Part shown: piece by piece, positions 51,390 through 60,333 of the stretch
How the letters are laid out: each line of letters begins with the position of its first letter
Position numbering within the stretch: position 1 is the first letter of the stretch
Assembly: GCF_035994945.1 (NCBI RefSeq)
Contig: NZ_CP108677.1
Coordinates: forward strand, 5,084,001 to 5,148,000
Direction: 5' to 3'
Length of the DNA stretch: 64,000 nt
DNA from: Streptomyces sp. NBC_01216
GTDB taxonomy: Bacteria > Actinomycetota > Actinomycetes > Streptomycetales > Streptomycetaceae
Made by a program: the position numbers and the translations under genes
The notes under the pieces: generated by a model
Databases searched by the model: none
The model's input: only the letters and a program-made list of their open reading frames with translations
Told to the model about the DNA's origin: nothing

Positions 51390-51974
51390 TCAGGCAGCGA
51401 CGACGCGGAGCGACGAGGGCGATCCCTGCCCGGCCTGAGACTTTCGGTAGCGACGGGCGAGTTTCAGCAGATACTCGTGCGTCACGCCAAGCCCGCGGGC
51501 GACGGCGGCAGCGTCCAGTGAGGGATCAGTGGCGAAGCGCGCAATTACGGCGTCCCGGGCAGGCTTGGTCAAGGCCGCAGTGGCCCCTCGAAGCGCGCCT
51601 TCTACCGCCTTCTTGCTGTCCTGCTCTTGCCACGCACGCCGAAGTTCTGAACGCTCGGAAGCGAGAAGGCCGCCCCGGATTCCGTACTCGTCGTCATCCT
51701 TGAGGGATTCCACCAGACACCGGGCAGCGACGGCCAACGGGCATGACGCGCAGAGATTGCGAGGACGGTTGAGGGAGATCCCCAGCTTGGCCCTTACCGA
51801 CTCGGGGTCTTCTCGCGGGCCGTCCGTGAGAGGGACGAACATGTTGACGTCCTGGTTCGCACACCGGGCAAATTCGGCCCAGTGCTTACCCGGAGCTTTC
51901 TTTGACTCCTCTATGAGGGGCAGCCAGTTTCCCTGGTGCGCGGCCTCGATGAGGCTGGATATGTCAGTGCTCAT
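51390..51974 (-). CDS. WhiB-family iron-sulfur regulator
   Basis: 194 aa. Four Cys ligands: C38 (FARCAN), C75 and C78 (LCASCPL), and C86 (AARC), followed by GIRGGLLASER, the WhiB beta-turn. The family GVWGG motif reads GIRGG here. C-terminal extension of about 90 residues with an HTH-like segment (VARGLGVTHEYLLKLARR). ATG 51974. Plasmid WhiB proteins regulate plasmid or host genes. Confidence 0.9.
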   Translation of the reverse strand: MSTDISSLIEAAHQGNWLPLIEESKKAPGKHWAEFARCANQDVNMFVPLTDGPREDPESVRAKLGISLNRPRNLCASCPLAVAARCLVESLKDDDEYGIRGGLLASERSELRRAWQEQDSKKAVEGALRGATAALTKPARDAVIARFATDPSLDAAAVARGLGVTHEYLLKLARRYRKSQAGQGSPSSLRVVAA

Positions 51975-52032
51975 TTGTATCTCGCGATGTTCGCAGCGCC
52001 GCGAATTATTTGTCATCGGGCGCGAGAGGAGA

Positions 52033-52410
52033 TCAGGAACGCTTACGAGAGCGCTTGGAAGGCTGAAGGGCCAAAAGTGCCGACTCGCCATCCGTCTGGG
52101 ACTTCGCGCCAGGGCTGACGAAGTGCATATCGGAAATCGCGTGGAGGTCGTCCTCCGTGAACTGGACGAACTTCCCGAACTTCCGGTGTGGGAGCGTCGA
52201 TATGCGCTCACGGAGCCACTTTTCCGGGATGTTCAGCCGTTCAGCGGCTTCGCCGTACCCGACGTGCAGACGCTTGTCGCGGGGGTCCGTAGCCGGGCTG
52301 CCCAAAAGAGCGTCCAGGCCGCCGGCCTGAGTCAGGAGGCCGACCACGGCTGCGAGTCCCTGCAAGTCCACAGCCGGGCCCGCGTTCGCCGGTGCCAGGG
52401 CCGCCATCAC
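52033..52410 (-). CDS. Excisionase-like HTH protein
   Basis: 125 aa. Residues about 45-95 match MerR-like HTH_17/excisionase domains (LHVGYGEAAERLNIPEKWLR, then HRKFGKFVQFTEDDL). Ala-rich N-terminus and basic tail. No integrase is visible nearby, so it could be a plasmid DNA-binding protein rather than Xis. Confidence 0.7.
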   Translation of the reverse strand: MMAALAPANAGPAVDLQGLAAVVGLLTQAGGLDALLGSPATDPRDKRLHVGYGEAAERLNIPEKWLRERISTLPHRKFGKFVQFTEDDLHAISDMHFVSPGAKSQTDGESALLALQPSKRSRKRS

Positions 52411-52721
52411 GCTTCCAGCCCGCGCAGTTCAGCGGTCCGCAGGTCGAAGGCATGCCCGCCGGAGGCCGCCCATCCGGCCTGCGGGAACGAGCGGATGATC
52501 CACCGGGCGATGGTGAGCGCCTTCGCCCGGGGGACACGAAGGGTCCGTCCGCGGGCGCTGACGGCGGTCAGCCCGAGGTGGGGCCACAGGGTCCGAGGCC
52601 CCTGAAGGCGCACCTGTATGACAGCGGCCTCCGGCAGCATGGACGACAGTTGCGCTGCCAGCCGTTCGGCCGGGCCCGAAGGGATCTCCACCTTCGGGTT
52701 GCAGCCCGTAGCAGGGGACAT
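52407..52721 (-). CDS. Hypothetical plasmid protein (104 aa)
   Basis: ATG 52721 with AGGAG 7 nt upstream; its end overlaps the next gene (ATGA). Contains AERLAAQLSSMLPEAAVIQV, then KALTIARWIIRSFPQAGW. No family recognised. First gene of the long minus-strand maintenance operon, so its promoter lies in the 52722-53066 gap. Confidence 0.6.
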   Translation of the reverse strand: MSPATGCNPKVEIPSGPAERLAAQLSSMLPEAAVIQVRLQGPRTLWPHLGLTAVSARGRTLRVPRAKALTIARWIIRSFPQAGWAASGGHAFDLRTAELRGLEA

Positions 52722-52843
52722 GCGACACTCCTCTATGTGGTACGCCGCTCCGTCGTGCCGTGCGAAAGGACACGGAGTGGCCGTGCGAGTGATCAGCGCC
52801 CTTGTTGGGGGCCGCGGATCACGAGCTGTCTGGCGTCCGAGAG

Positions 52844-53052
52844 GTGCGAACTCTCGGGCGCCGATGGCGTTTTGGGGGGAAGGGCGGCGCCTGGGTGATG
52901 CGCTGTCTCCCCTCTCCACCAAGTCGGTCCACGAAGGGAACCGCAGGTGGGCGAAGGCTGAGAGGGGTGCGAACCCCCTCGTTTTTCGCTAAGATGAAGC
53001 TATCTTGGTTCGCATCAAAAGTCAACAGTCCGAGGTTTCCTCGGTTCGCCCA
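52844..53052. promoter_or_regulatory. Divergent promoter with four GCGAAC operator-like sites
   Basis: GTGCGAACTC (52844), GTGCGAACCC (52967), GGTTCGCATC (53007, inverse) and GGTTCGCCCA (53043, inverse) lie between the maintenance operon and the XRE gene. AT-rich DNA (52981-53030) with TATCTT probably holds the promoter. The XRE protein is the likely binder. Confidence 0.6.
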
Positions 53053-53066
53053 AAAAACGAGGTCCG

Positions 53067-53933
53067 ATGCCAGCTCGCCGTTTCGACAAAGAACGTGTGC
53101 GCGCTGTACGCCGAGCTGCGGACGTCTCGCAGGCCGAAGTGGCGTCGGCCCTCGGTGCTGCGGACTCGACTGTGGCGGGGTGGGAGTCGGGAGCGACGAC
53201 ACCCGATCAAGAGAAGCTGCCTGCTCTGGCCAGGGTGCTGGACCGGGACCTTGACGACCTGTTCCCGCGCGACGGCTTGCCCGATCTGACCGACCTGCGG
53301 TGCGACGCCGGCCTCTACCGGTACGAGACGCGGGCGGTCATCGGGACCAAAAGCGACGGGCCGGTGGCTGGAGCCGAACAGGGCGTCCGCCGGCTCAAGG
53401 AGCGGTACGTCCCTCTCCTGGCGGCTGCCTACGGCGTGACCGAGGACGAGCTGATGCGCGCCCAGGACCGGTCTTTCGGAGAGGCTGACGAGGACGCTTC
53501 CGAGGCCGAGAAGGTGCCGGAGACGCTGGCCGAGAAGATCACTCTCCTGCTGAAACGCTCCTACCCGGGCCGAACCGCTCCGGGTGATCAGGAGATCGCG
53601 GATTCGGTGAACGCCTACGCGGGCTCCCAGGTCACGTCAGCCGAGGGCATCGAGGCCCTACGAACGGGCAAGGGCGACGCGCCGGTGCCCGTGGTCCTCG
53701 AAGGTCTGGCCCAGTTCTTCGACGTCTCCAAGCTGTACTTCGAGCCGAATGAGTCCGTTGCCCGGCAGGTCTACGAAGGGCTCCGTCTCATGTCGGCGGC
53801 TAAGCAGGGCAAGGTGGGCAGAGTCCGGGCTCGCGGAATGAGCGCCGAGGGTCTGCCGGCCGACGTCCTCTCGATCCTGAACGATCTCGCCAGCGAGCTG
53901 GACAAGAAGGCCGGTCCAGGCACCAACGGCTAG
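53067..53933 (+). CDS. XRE-family regulator (288 aa)
   Basis: N-terminal HTH (residues 8-62): VRAVRRAADVSQAEVASALG, then STVAGWESGATTPDQEKLPA. A second XRE-like region lies at about 155-220 (EKITLLLKRSYPGRTAPGDQ, then GLAQFFDVSKLYF). Likely autoregulator and plasmid control protein. Start ATG 53067; it may be weakly led, as no strong Shine-Dalgarno is seen. Confidence 0.88.
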   Translation: MPARRFDKERVRAVRRAADVSQAEVASALGAADSTVAGWESGATTPDQEKLPALARVLDRDLDDLFPRDGLPDLTDLRCDAGLYRYETRAVIGTKSDGPVAGAEQGVRRLKERYVPLLAAAYGVTEDELMRAQDRSFGEADEDASEAEKVPETLAEKITLLLKRSYPGRTAPGDQEIADSVNAYAGSQVTSAEGIEALRTGKGDAPVPVVLEGLAQFFDVSKLYFEPNESVARQVYEGLRLMSAAKQGKVGRVRARGMSAEGLPADVLSILNDLASELDKKAGPGTNG

Positions 53934-53975
53934 TGCCCTGTCCCCCGGGCCCGTGAGGGTCAGGAGACAGGGCAC
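53933..53975. terminator. Bidirectional terminator
   Basis: Arms GTGCCCTGTC and GACAGGGCAC enclose a 23-nt loop, starting at the XRE stop codon and lying between convergent genes. Confidence 0.7.
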
Positions 53976-53988
53976 CAGTGTGAGGTTC

Positions 53989-55176
53989 CTACCGCTCCGT
54001 GCTGTTCGGCTCGTGGCGCAGGCCAGAGGCGAACACGGCCCGGACGGCGCTCAGTGCGGAGAGATCCGCGAGCGGGTCGCCGTCCACCAGGAGGAGATCC
54101 GCTCGGTAGCCGGGAACGACCTTCCCCGTGATGTCGCCCAGGCCCAGGGCGGCGGCGGCCTGCGAGGTGGCCATGTCGATGATCATGGCGTTCGGCAGCC
54201 CCAGGTGCGAATAGAACGACAAGGCCTGAACTAGCCCGTCGAAGCCGGCGCGCTGCACTCCTGCGTCCGTCCCCGCGATCATGCGGACCCCGGCATCGGC
54301 CATCTGCCGCACCAAATCGAACATCGCGCGGGCTCGGTCCTCGCCGAAGAAGCGCGGGAGCATCTGCCAGTGGGGGCTTACGGCCGGGCAGACGGTGATG
54401 TCCTTCGCGATGATCTGCTGGACTACGTCGGGCCGGTAGTCCAGGCCATCGCTCGACATCCAGGTGCAGTGCTCGATGGTGTCGACGCCTGCCTCGACGG
54501 CGGAGGCGATGCCGTCGGCACCGTGGGCATGTGCTGCGACGGGCACGCCCGCCTCGTGGGCTTCCTCGACCAGAGCGGCCAGTTCCTCCGCCGTGAACTG
54601 CGACTGATGACTCTTGGGGCCGTCCTTCGTCAGACCGCCACCGGTGACCATCGCCTTGATGACCCCGGCCCCGGCCGCGAGGTTGCGCCGTACGAGTGCC
54701 CGGATCTCGGTCTCGCCGGAGACTTCGCCGCCAAAGAAGTGGCAGTGCCCACCCACGGTGGTCGCCGGGGTGCCCGCAGAGACAATCCTCGGTCCCGCCG
54801 TACGGCGATCGTTGATCTCGGCAGCCAGACGAAGGGCCAGGCCGCCGCGGTCACCGAGATCGCGGACGGTCGTGACGCCACTGTGCAGGAGTTGTTCGCC
54901 GCGGCGCCGCATGTCCTCGAAGAGGGCTTCATCCGTCGAGCCCTGGAGGGTGGACACCGGATCAGGCCCGCCGTCGAAGGCCAGATGAACGTGGGCGTCG
55001 ATGAGTCCTGGCACCACGGTTCCGTCGAACTCGAACCGGGGCACGTCGGCCCCGGCCCGCTCCTCGATCTCCGCGCGCGGCCCGACAGCAGAGATCGACT
55101 CGCCCTCGATGAGAACGGCGCCGTCTTCCAGGTAGGTCCCTGAATCGACGAGCACTCGTCCACCGGTGATCAGCAT
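53989..55176 (-). CDS. Metal-dependent amidohydrolase
   Basis: 395 aa from ATG 55176. Imidazolonepropionase/prolidase-like features: DAHVHL with H62 and H64, K174 in GVIKAMVTGGG (carbamylated Lys position), H216/H218 in AAHAHG, H236 in IEHC, and D304 in GTDAG. A full binuclear metal site is present. Cytosolic. Substrate unknown; related enzymes act on dipeptides or cyclic imides. Confidence 0.92.
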   Translation of the reverse strand: MLITGGRVLVDSGTYLEDGAVLIEGESISAVGPRAEIEERAGADVPRFEFDGTVVPGLIDAHVHLAFDGGPDPVSTLQGSTDEALFEDMRRRGEQLLHSGVTTVRDLGDRGGLALRLAAEINDRRTAGPRIVSAGTPATTVGGHCHFFGGEVSGETEIRALVRRNLAAGAGVIKAMVTGGGLTKDGPKSHQSQFTAEELAALVEEAHEAGVPVAAHAHGADGIASAVEAGVDTIEHCTWMSSDGLDYRPDVVQQIIAKDITVCPAVSPHWQMLPRFFGEDRARAMFDLVRQMADAGVRMIAGTDAGVQRAGFDGLVQALSFYSHLGLPNAMIIDMATSQAAAALGLGDITGKVVPGYRADLLLVDGDPLADLSALSAVRAVFASGLRHEPNSTER

Positions 55177-55201
55177 CGTGTGACTCCTTGATCGTGCGAG
55201 G

Positions 55202-56317
55202 TCATGCGGCTGCCCGCAGTTCGTCGGATACCGCAATCAGTTGTTTCACATCCGACTCGCGGTCGCTGCCCAGCGCCATCGCGAGTGGAACCGCGCGGCG
55301 GGGGGAGGGGGCGCCCTTCTCGATCCGGGCGGCGGCCCGGCGCAGCCGGGCGGCAAGCTCGGCGGAGTCGATGTTGAGGACTGTGCTGTCGTCACTCTCT
55401 TCCAGCAGGTACGGACTGATGTCCACCAAGCCGTCGCGGCACTCCACGATGCGACGGTGGTAGCGCCGGTGTACGCCGCGGGCTCGCCATCGGTCCAAGG
55501 CGGCCGAGGACGCCGGCCGCAACACGTTGTCCGGGTACGCCTCCGCCAGCAGCTCCCACAGCGGGGCAAGGCGGCGGTGATCGCGCCGGTGCTGGAGCCA
55601 CAGCCGCAGAGACGAGATCCGGGCTCGGGCTCCGGAGTACGTGATGCCCGCCGCGAACGTGAGGATGGACGCCACCAGGAGGAAGGCGACGGCGGCCATG
55701 AGCGGTCTCGGGACCTCTACGCCGGCCGCGCGAACGGCGACGATGACGGCGCGGATCGCGCAGGCCGCCGCCATCGCTCCCAGACCCACGGCAGCCATCC
55801 AGAGCCCGGTGGAATGCGGGCGGCGGGACATGCGGGCGTAGCGGCGAGTCCATCGGCACGCCATGCCGAGCGCATACATGAGGTAGAGGCCCGCGACGCC
55901 GTAGAAGAACGCGATTTGCGGCGTAGTCATGTCGGTCGTGCTGAAGGAGCCGGCGAAGACCTCGTGCGGCACCGACACGGCAGCCACGGTGATTGCCACC
56001 GCGACGACCGCGACAACGACGGCTTCATTCCGCGCCCGGCGTCGGCCCGCCTCCTCGTTGGCGGCGGAGAACAGGTAGAAGCACATCAGGAAGTACATCG
56101 CCAGGAGCAGCAGCACGTTCTGGATCAGCTTCGCCGTTCCGTGCCCGGCGACGGTGTCGACGCCGGACGCGCCACCGGGCATCGCTACCGGGTACGAGAG
56201 CGTGGCGCAGAGCAGGCAGAGGGTGACGGAGCGAAGAGGTGCGTCATGCGGGTTTCGCTTCCACTGGTAGAGCTTCCAGACCAGTGCGGCCACGAGCCCC
56301 AAGAGCAGGAGTTCCAC
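55202..56317 (-). CDS. MAB_1171c-type membrane protein
   Basis: 371 aa. Seven hydrophobic helices in residues 1-230 (LLLLGLVAALVWKLYQW, LIQNVLLLLAMYFLMCFYLF), then a cytosolic domain (APLWELLAEAYPDN, RRYHRRIVECRDGLVDISPY) with a C-terminal helix. This matches MAB_1171c putative transporters of actinobacteria, which often accompany XRE and ImmA genes. Function unproven. Confidence 0.87.
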   Translation of the reverse strand: MELLLLGLVAALVWKLYQWKRNPHDAPLRSVTLCLLCATLSYPVAMPGGASGVDTVAGHGTAKLIQNVLLLLAMYFLMCFYLFSAANEEAGRRRARNEAVVVAVVAVAITVAAVSVPHEVFAGSFSTTDMTTPQIAFFYGVAGLYLMYALGMACRWTRRYARMSRRPHSTGLWMAAVGLGAMAAACAIRAVIVAVRAAGVEVPRPLMAAVAFLLVASILTFAAGITYSGARARISSLRLWLQHRRDHRRLAPLWELLAEAYPDNVLRPASSAALDRWRARGVHRRYHRRIVECRDGLVDISPYLLEESDDSTVLNIDSAELAARLRRAAARIEKGAPSPRRAVPLAMALGSDRESDVKQLIAVSDELRAAA

Positions 56318-56320
56318 GAG

Positions 56321-57025
56321 TTACAGCCATCCCCGCCGGTCACCGAGAGCGGCCTCGACCCGGCGCAGAGCGGGGTCATCGGCCGGCGGAGTGGAGCTTG
56401 CGAGCAGGGCAGACCACTCCAGGATGATCGTGGCCACGAGCTCGACGGAGCACTCCTCGCCGTCGTCGTACGAGCAACGCTGGGCAACACGCTTGACCGC
56501 CTCAGTCCCGAAGACCGGCATCAGGGCGGCCCAGCCCTCCACATCGACGGCTGTCGCGTCTCCGTCGCGGGCGGATTCCTCGGCTGCCTTCTCGTTCTCT
56601 GCCACGAGGATGTGCCCGACCTCGTGCAGGATGATCCCATCCTGGTGCAGGTCGGTCGTCTCCTGCTGGTACAGGATCACGTCGTAGGTGTCGTACTCCG
56701 CCCACATGCCCGAGGGGCCGGGCTTGGGCAGCGGAGCTGCCCGCAGAAACAGGGGGCGCCCGCGCCGTCGGCTCAGCTTCTCGCAGAGGTCGTGAACGTC
56801 GAGCGGGGGAGTGACCCCGAGGTCTTGCAGCTCACGCCGAATCAGCCGGTGCAGATCCTTCTCCACCGTCCGGGCTGCGGCTGTGCGCCAGCGTCCGAGA
56901 CGTCGGCGGTTGGCTCCGCCTTGAGCAGGAATCTCAGACTCCGCCGCGTCTCGACCACTCTTATCCGACCACACTGAGTAATCCCTCCAACCGGCAGGTG
57001 ATGGCTCCCCTGAGCCGGGCGACAT
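56321..57025 (-). CDS. ImmA/IrrE-family metallopeptidase
   Basis: About 234 aa. Zinc motif HEVGH in IILHEVGHILVAENE, with an N-terminal RRELQDLGVTPPLDVHDLCE region. ImmA/IrrE peptidases cleave XRE-type repressors; the XRE at 53067 is a candidate partner. The start is uncertain: ATG 57025 (GGGGG upstream) or ATG 57040; the open frame continues further upstream without coding character. Stop lies 3 bp before the membrane-protein start. Confidence 0.88.
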   Translation of the reverse strand: MSPGSGEPSPAGWRDYSVWSDKSGRDAAESEIPAQGGANRRRLGRWRTAAARTVEKDLHRLIRRELQDLGVTPPLDVHDLCEKLSRRRGRPLFLRAAPLPKPGPSGMWAEYDTYDVILYQQETTDLHQDGIILHEVGHILVAENEKAAEESARDGDATAVDVEGWAALMPVFGTEAVKRVAQRCSYDDGEECSVELVATIILEWSALLASSTPPADDPALRRVEAALGDRRGWL

Positions 57026-57513
57026 CGCGCCCCCATCCATGGCGTCCGGATCCCGGCGCCGGAACGACCGCCTCTTGAAGAGGCGGGAGGCCGGACGCCG
57101 AGGGCCTTCCGCGAGCTCGGATATCGCGCACGCGAACGCGCGCCGATGCCCCGAGCTGGGCAGACCCGTGGAGCCCCCGGAAGCCTCTTGGACAGTACGT
57201 GACGCTTCAGACAAGACATGGCTTAAAAGCCATGATCGATTCGTGTAGATGGCAGGCAACTTTGACCCGCCAAAGTGCCCCAAATCAACCTTGTTCAATT
57301 CTGCACAAGGCCCTGAGCTGCGTCTTCGCAATCTGGCGTGAACGGGTCAACGTCTGCGGGCCTATAAGTGGCTCCGTTATCAACCTGGGACTTTCGGCGA
57401 GTGAAACACCGCCCCATAAGCGCATGAAAAGGACGAAAGTGCTGCTCGGTGGAGGGTGTGGCGACGGTCGCTCTGGGGCAGTTCGGGCAACTGTCGCGTT
57501 TACGCTTTCAGTC
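57026..57513. other. Divergent upstream region, no supported gene
   Basis: 488 bp between the ImmA gene and the FMN-binding gene. AT-richer from 57200 to 57500, with TTGACCCGCC near 57260 as a possible -35. It contains short frames only. Confidence 0.4.
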
Positions 57514-57951
57514 ATGTCGAACGCGATATCTGCCCAGCCAGACAGTTACCTGGAGTTCTGGAATGAGTACCATCTGTGCACATTGACCACGCTGCGACCT
57601 GACGGGCGACCGCATGTCGTACCTGTCGGGGTGACGGTGGATGCTGCGGAGGGTGTGGCCCGGGTTATCACCCGCAAATCGAGCCGTAAAGTGGCCAACA
57701 TTCTTGCGGGCGGGAGTGAGGCCCGTGTAGCCGTCTGCCAGGTCGACGGCGGCCGGTGGGCCACGCTCGAAGGCGTGGCGGAGGTGTGCACCGACGAGGC
57801 TGTGGTCGAAGACGCGGTGACCCGTTACGGAAAGCGATACGGGCGTACGCCGGGCCCGGATCCTGAGCGGGTGGTTATCCGTATCTCGGTCGAGCGGGCG
57901 CTTGGTCAGACCTTGGGTGCGCGGCCTCAGCCAGCCCAGGCCGCTGCGTAG
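57514..57951 (+). CDS. Pyridoxamine-phosphate-oxidase-like flavin/F420-binding protein
   Basis: 145 aa. LCTLTTLRPDGRPHVVPVGV, then RKSSRKVANILAGGSEARVA and RWATLEGVAEV, match the split-barrel PPOX fold. ATG 57514 with no Shine-Dalgarno, so it is probably leaderless. Family members bind FMN or F420. Substrate unknown. Confidence 0.87.
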   Translation: MSNAISAQPDSYLEFWNEYHLCTLTTLRPDGRPHVVPVGVTVDAAEGVARVITRKSSRKVANILAGGSEARVAVCQVDGGRWATLEGVAEVCTDEAVVEDAVTRYGKRYGRTPGPDPERVVIRISVERALGQTLGARPQPAQAAA

Positions 57952-57982
57952 CGGCAAGTGATCCACGGGTGGGCTGTCCACG

Positions 57983-58032
57983 GCATAGGCATATGCAGAC
58001 CCTGAGTGTTACTCAGCCCTGAGTTTTCCTCA
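57983..58032 (+). promoter_or_regulatory. Second copy of the CTGAG/CTCAG operator
   Basis: GCATAGGCATATGC, then ACCCTGAGTGTTACTCAG, then CCCTGAGTTTTCCTCAG. About 48 of 54 positions match the operator at 30914-30967 in the same orientation relative to transcription. No operon of the small-protein type follows; a degraded IS does. Confidence 0.65.
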
Positions 58033-58148
58033 GAAGCCGTATCTCAACCGAACGTGATCGCTTGATTTCTGCTGGTCAGGCATGGTGTAGCTCCGAATGA
58101 GGGAGGGATCCGGCGTCTTGTTTCCGCTCCATGAGCAAGGGGTGCGCG

Positions 58149-58676
58149 ATGGCGTCGGTTCTGGGAATGCTGGAGGAGCGGGAGACAGCGGCCCGTGTGC
58201 GGGTGGAAGGGCTTCGGGAGGAAGTCGCGCGGTTGGCTGGGGTGTTGGAGGCCGCCGAGATCGAGTTGGACCGGCGGGTGATCGCGCGGGAGGAACTGGT
58301 CGAGGCCCTGGCCGTGTCCGCGGCCGAGACGACTGCCGTGACCGAGGCGGAGCAGGAAATCGTGCCCTCGCCCGCGCCGGTGCCGGGGTCGATCGTGCCG
58401 CCTTGGCGCGAAGGCTTGCCGGTGACGGTGCTGGCGCCGGACTACCAGCGGATCCTGGGCGTGCTCGATGAGCGGCAGCCGGCGGGCCAGGGATCGCTCA
58501 AGGCCAGGGAAATCGCGGTGGGGCTGGGCCTTCAGACGACGTCGGCGAAGGTCGAGGGGGTGCGCTCGAAGGCCAGGCGCCTGGCGGAGCGCGGGTGGCT
58601 CGTGCAGGAGACGTCGGGGGCCTTCAGCGTCGGCCGGCGGCCCGTGGCCGTGCCAGGCGACGGCTCATCCGCGTGA
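58149..58676 (+). CDS. IS-associated coiled-coil/winged-helix protein (175 aa)
   Basis: ATG 58149 preceded by AAGGGG. Residues 1-65 form a coiled coil (ERETAARVRVEGLREEVARL); residues about 95-165 look like a winged helix (LKAREIAVGLGLQTTSAKVE, then LAERGWLVQ). Same architecture as the IS accessory protein at 19619-20017. It ends in a convergent overlap with a transposase fragment. Confidence 0.7.
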   Translation: MASVLGMLEERETAARVRVEGLREEVARLAGVLEAAEIELDRRVIAREELVEALAVSAAETTAVTEAEQEIVPSPAPVPGSIVPPWREGLPVTVLAPDYQRILGVLDERQPAGQGSLKAREIAVGLGLQTTSAKVEGVRSKARRLAERGWLVQETSGAFSVGRRPVAVPGDGSSA

Positions 58677-58785
58677 CCATCGACCACCGGATCATCGCCT
58701 CGCTGCTGGCCGGCAACGTCTCGTAGTCCCGGGCCAGTCGGCGCGAATGCATCAGCCACGCGAACGTGCGTTCTGCGTCCGGTGG
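58624..58785 (-). pseudogene. IS5-family transposase C-terminal fragment
   Basis: The minus-strand frame reads AERTFAWLMHSRRLARDYET, then MIRWSMVTRMSRRLA, the C-terminal signature after the catalytic E of IS5/IS112-like transposases. The upstream part of the gene is missing: there is an abrupt junction near 58790. It overlaps the 3' end of the convergent accessory gene. Confidence 0.8.
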
Positions 58786-59152
58786 TCAGGTGCGGCAAAT
58801 TTTCGTTACCCGCGGCAATGGTTCGATCGCCTTAGCTCGAAAGGGTGAAGAGTGGGCGTTGGGTTGATTTCTGTTTCGGCGGCGAGTACGGGATTTCGTG
58901 ACCGAATTTGACAGAGGCTGGACGCGTGATGGCGCTTTATGTCTGCAGGTGTCTGTGCGGAGTATGGCGACCTGGATTCAGGGGTGCTCGCGTGGAGTTC
59001 CGGGCTCCGTTTTCGCGGGTTTCTGCACCGCGTGGGGCGGAGGCGGGCGCGGCTATCGTGCCAAGGAGCACGGGAGGGACCCGGGTTGGTGTGGTGTCAG
59101 CCCCGGAGCCCCTACCGCCGTGCCGGACCTACCCCAACGTGAGGAAAAGGGC
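58786..59152. other. Intergenic, no supported gene
   Basis: 367 bp after the IS fragment. AT-richer at 58790-58880 (AAATTTTCGTTACC), possibly a promoter. Overlapping short frames have no recognisable product. Confidence 0.35.
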
Positions 59153-59419
59153 ATGACTCAGCACGTCCGCCGAAAGCTCGCACGCATTCTCCCGACGGCG
59201 CCAGAAACTAGTATTCCGCTCTCCGCCGTTCTGCAAACCGGAGTGTCGAGCGTGTCTATGACGACGCTCCGCTTCAGCTCGCTGTTGACGCTCGGCGTCA
59301 TCGTCGCCCCGGTGTACTGGCAGCAGCCCGTTCCCGCGCAGTTGCTGCTTGGGCTGTCGTGCACCGCGGCTTTGGACCGCAGCGGGTTCGTCCGCCTGAA
59401 GGTGCGGCGCTTCAGCTGA
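59153..59419 (+). CDS. Small membrane-associated hypothetical protein (88 aa)
   Basis: ATG 59153 with GAGGAAAAGGGC upstream. A basic N-terminus is followed by a hydrophobic region (SSLLTLGVIVAPVYW) and a C-terminal LKVRRFS. No family recognised. Confidence 0.55.
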   Translation: MTQHVRRKLARILPTAPETSIPLSAVLQTGVSSVSMTTLRFSSLLTLGVIVAPVYWQQPVPAQLLLGLSCTAALDRSGFVRLKVRRFS

Positions 59420-59595
59420 CGCTGCCGCGCTCGTCGGCCGAGGAGGGTCGCCGCCCCGCGCACGGTGCGGCGGCCCGTCCGTACTTCCGCTCACCCTTTT
59501 ACCGCCCATGACCGGGAAAGGGGGCGCGCGTGCGAGTGCCCTCCCCGCGTCGCCAGCCTCCTCTTTGTGCCTCACCCAGCTGCGAGACGACCACG

Positions 59596-60114
59596 ATGCT
59601 GCTGCGACCCGATTCTCCGTACCCCCGCGCGACGAGCACTGCCGGCTCCTCGGTACTCGGCCCCATCCTGCCCGGTGCCGGCCCCGCTCCCGGTGCCGGA
59701 GCCGCCTTCACCGCCTTCTGCCTCGAACACGGCGACGTCTACCGCCGCTACGCCGCTGCCGTCACCGGCGACCCGGCGGCCGGCGAGCGCGTGGTTGGTG
59801 TCGCGCTGCTGGAGCTGCGGGCCCAGTGGTTCACGGCGCTGAGAAGCCCGGCACCGTCCGCGCTCGCCTGGCCCCTGCTGTGTGCGGCCACGGCGGCCAG
59901 TCGAACAGTCACCATGCGAGCGCTTGAACGAGCTCTCGGTTCACGCCAGGCCGACGCCCTCGTACTGCGCCACCGGCTGGGCCTGACTCCCCAGCGGGCA
60001 GCCCACGTCATGGGGATGACCCCGGCTGCCTTCGAGCTGCTCAGGCGCAAGGCTCTGCGCCGCGTAGCGACCCTTCCCGCCGGTGCGCATATGCCTTTGT
60101 CGGATGCCTTCTGA
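59596..60114 (+). CDS. Sigma-region-4-like protein (172 aa)
   Basis: ATG 59596. The C-terminal part (SRQADALVLRHRLGLTPQRA, then AHVMGMTPAAFELLRRKALR) resembles a sigma-70 region 4 HTH. The N-terminal half (FCLEHGDVYRRYAAAVTGDP) recalls region 2, but the core is weak. It may be a degenerate ECF-like regulator. Confidence 0.6.
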   Translation: MLLRPDSPYPRATSTAGSSVLGPILPGAGPAPGAGAAFTAFCLEHGDVYRRYAAAVTGDPAAGERVVGVALLELRAQWFTALRSPAPSALAWPLLCAATAASRTVTMRALERALGSRQADALVLRHRLGLTPQRAAHVMGMTPAAFELLRRKALRRVATLPAGAHMPLSDAF

Positions 60115-60175
60115 GCAGGTGTGTTGTGCGCCGGAGCGCTTTCCGGCCAGGCCCTCAGTGATCCGCTTCCAAAAG

Positions 60176-60193
60176 TTTCGCCGGCTGGCGAAA
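60176..60193. promoter_or_regulatory. TTTCGCC/GGCGAAA inverted repeat upstream of the methyltransferase
   Basis: Perfect 7-bp arms with a 4-nt spacer. A related site lies at 62435-62452 before the DUF397/XRE pair, which suggests a shared regulator. Confidence 0.55.
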
Positions 60194-60333
60194 GCGGGTA
60201 GCTGTCGACCGGACCGGCCTCCTAGCATGGGCGCTTCCACCCTCGGGAAACAGCCGCACTAGCGGGGTGCGCGCGGCCGGGAAAGTGTGGGGAGCAGCTC
60301 ATTCTTGACATCAGTAAACCCAGTGTCGCGCGG

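Noticed and set aside
52033..52410. Excisionase-like gene taken as proof of an integrated element with att sites
   Set aside because: No integrase gene or tRNA-derived att repeat was found in the window, so integration cannot be claimed.
57199..57513. Upstream extension of the FMN-binding gene to 57199
   Set aside because: The added 105 residues lack GC codon bias and the conserved fold starts after ATG 57514.
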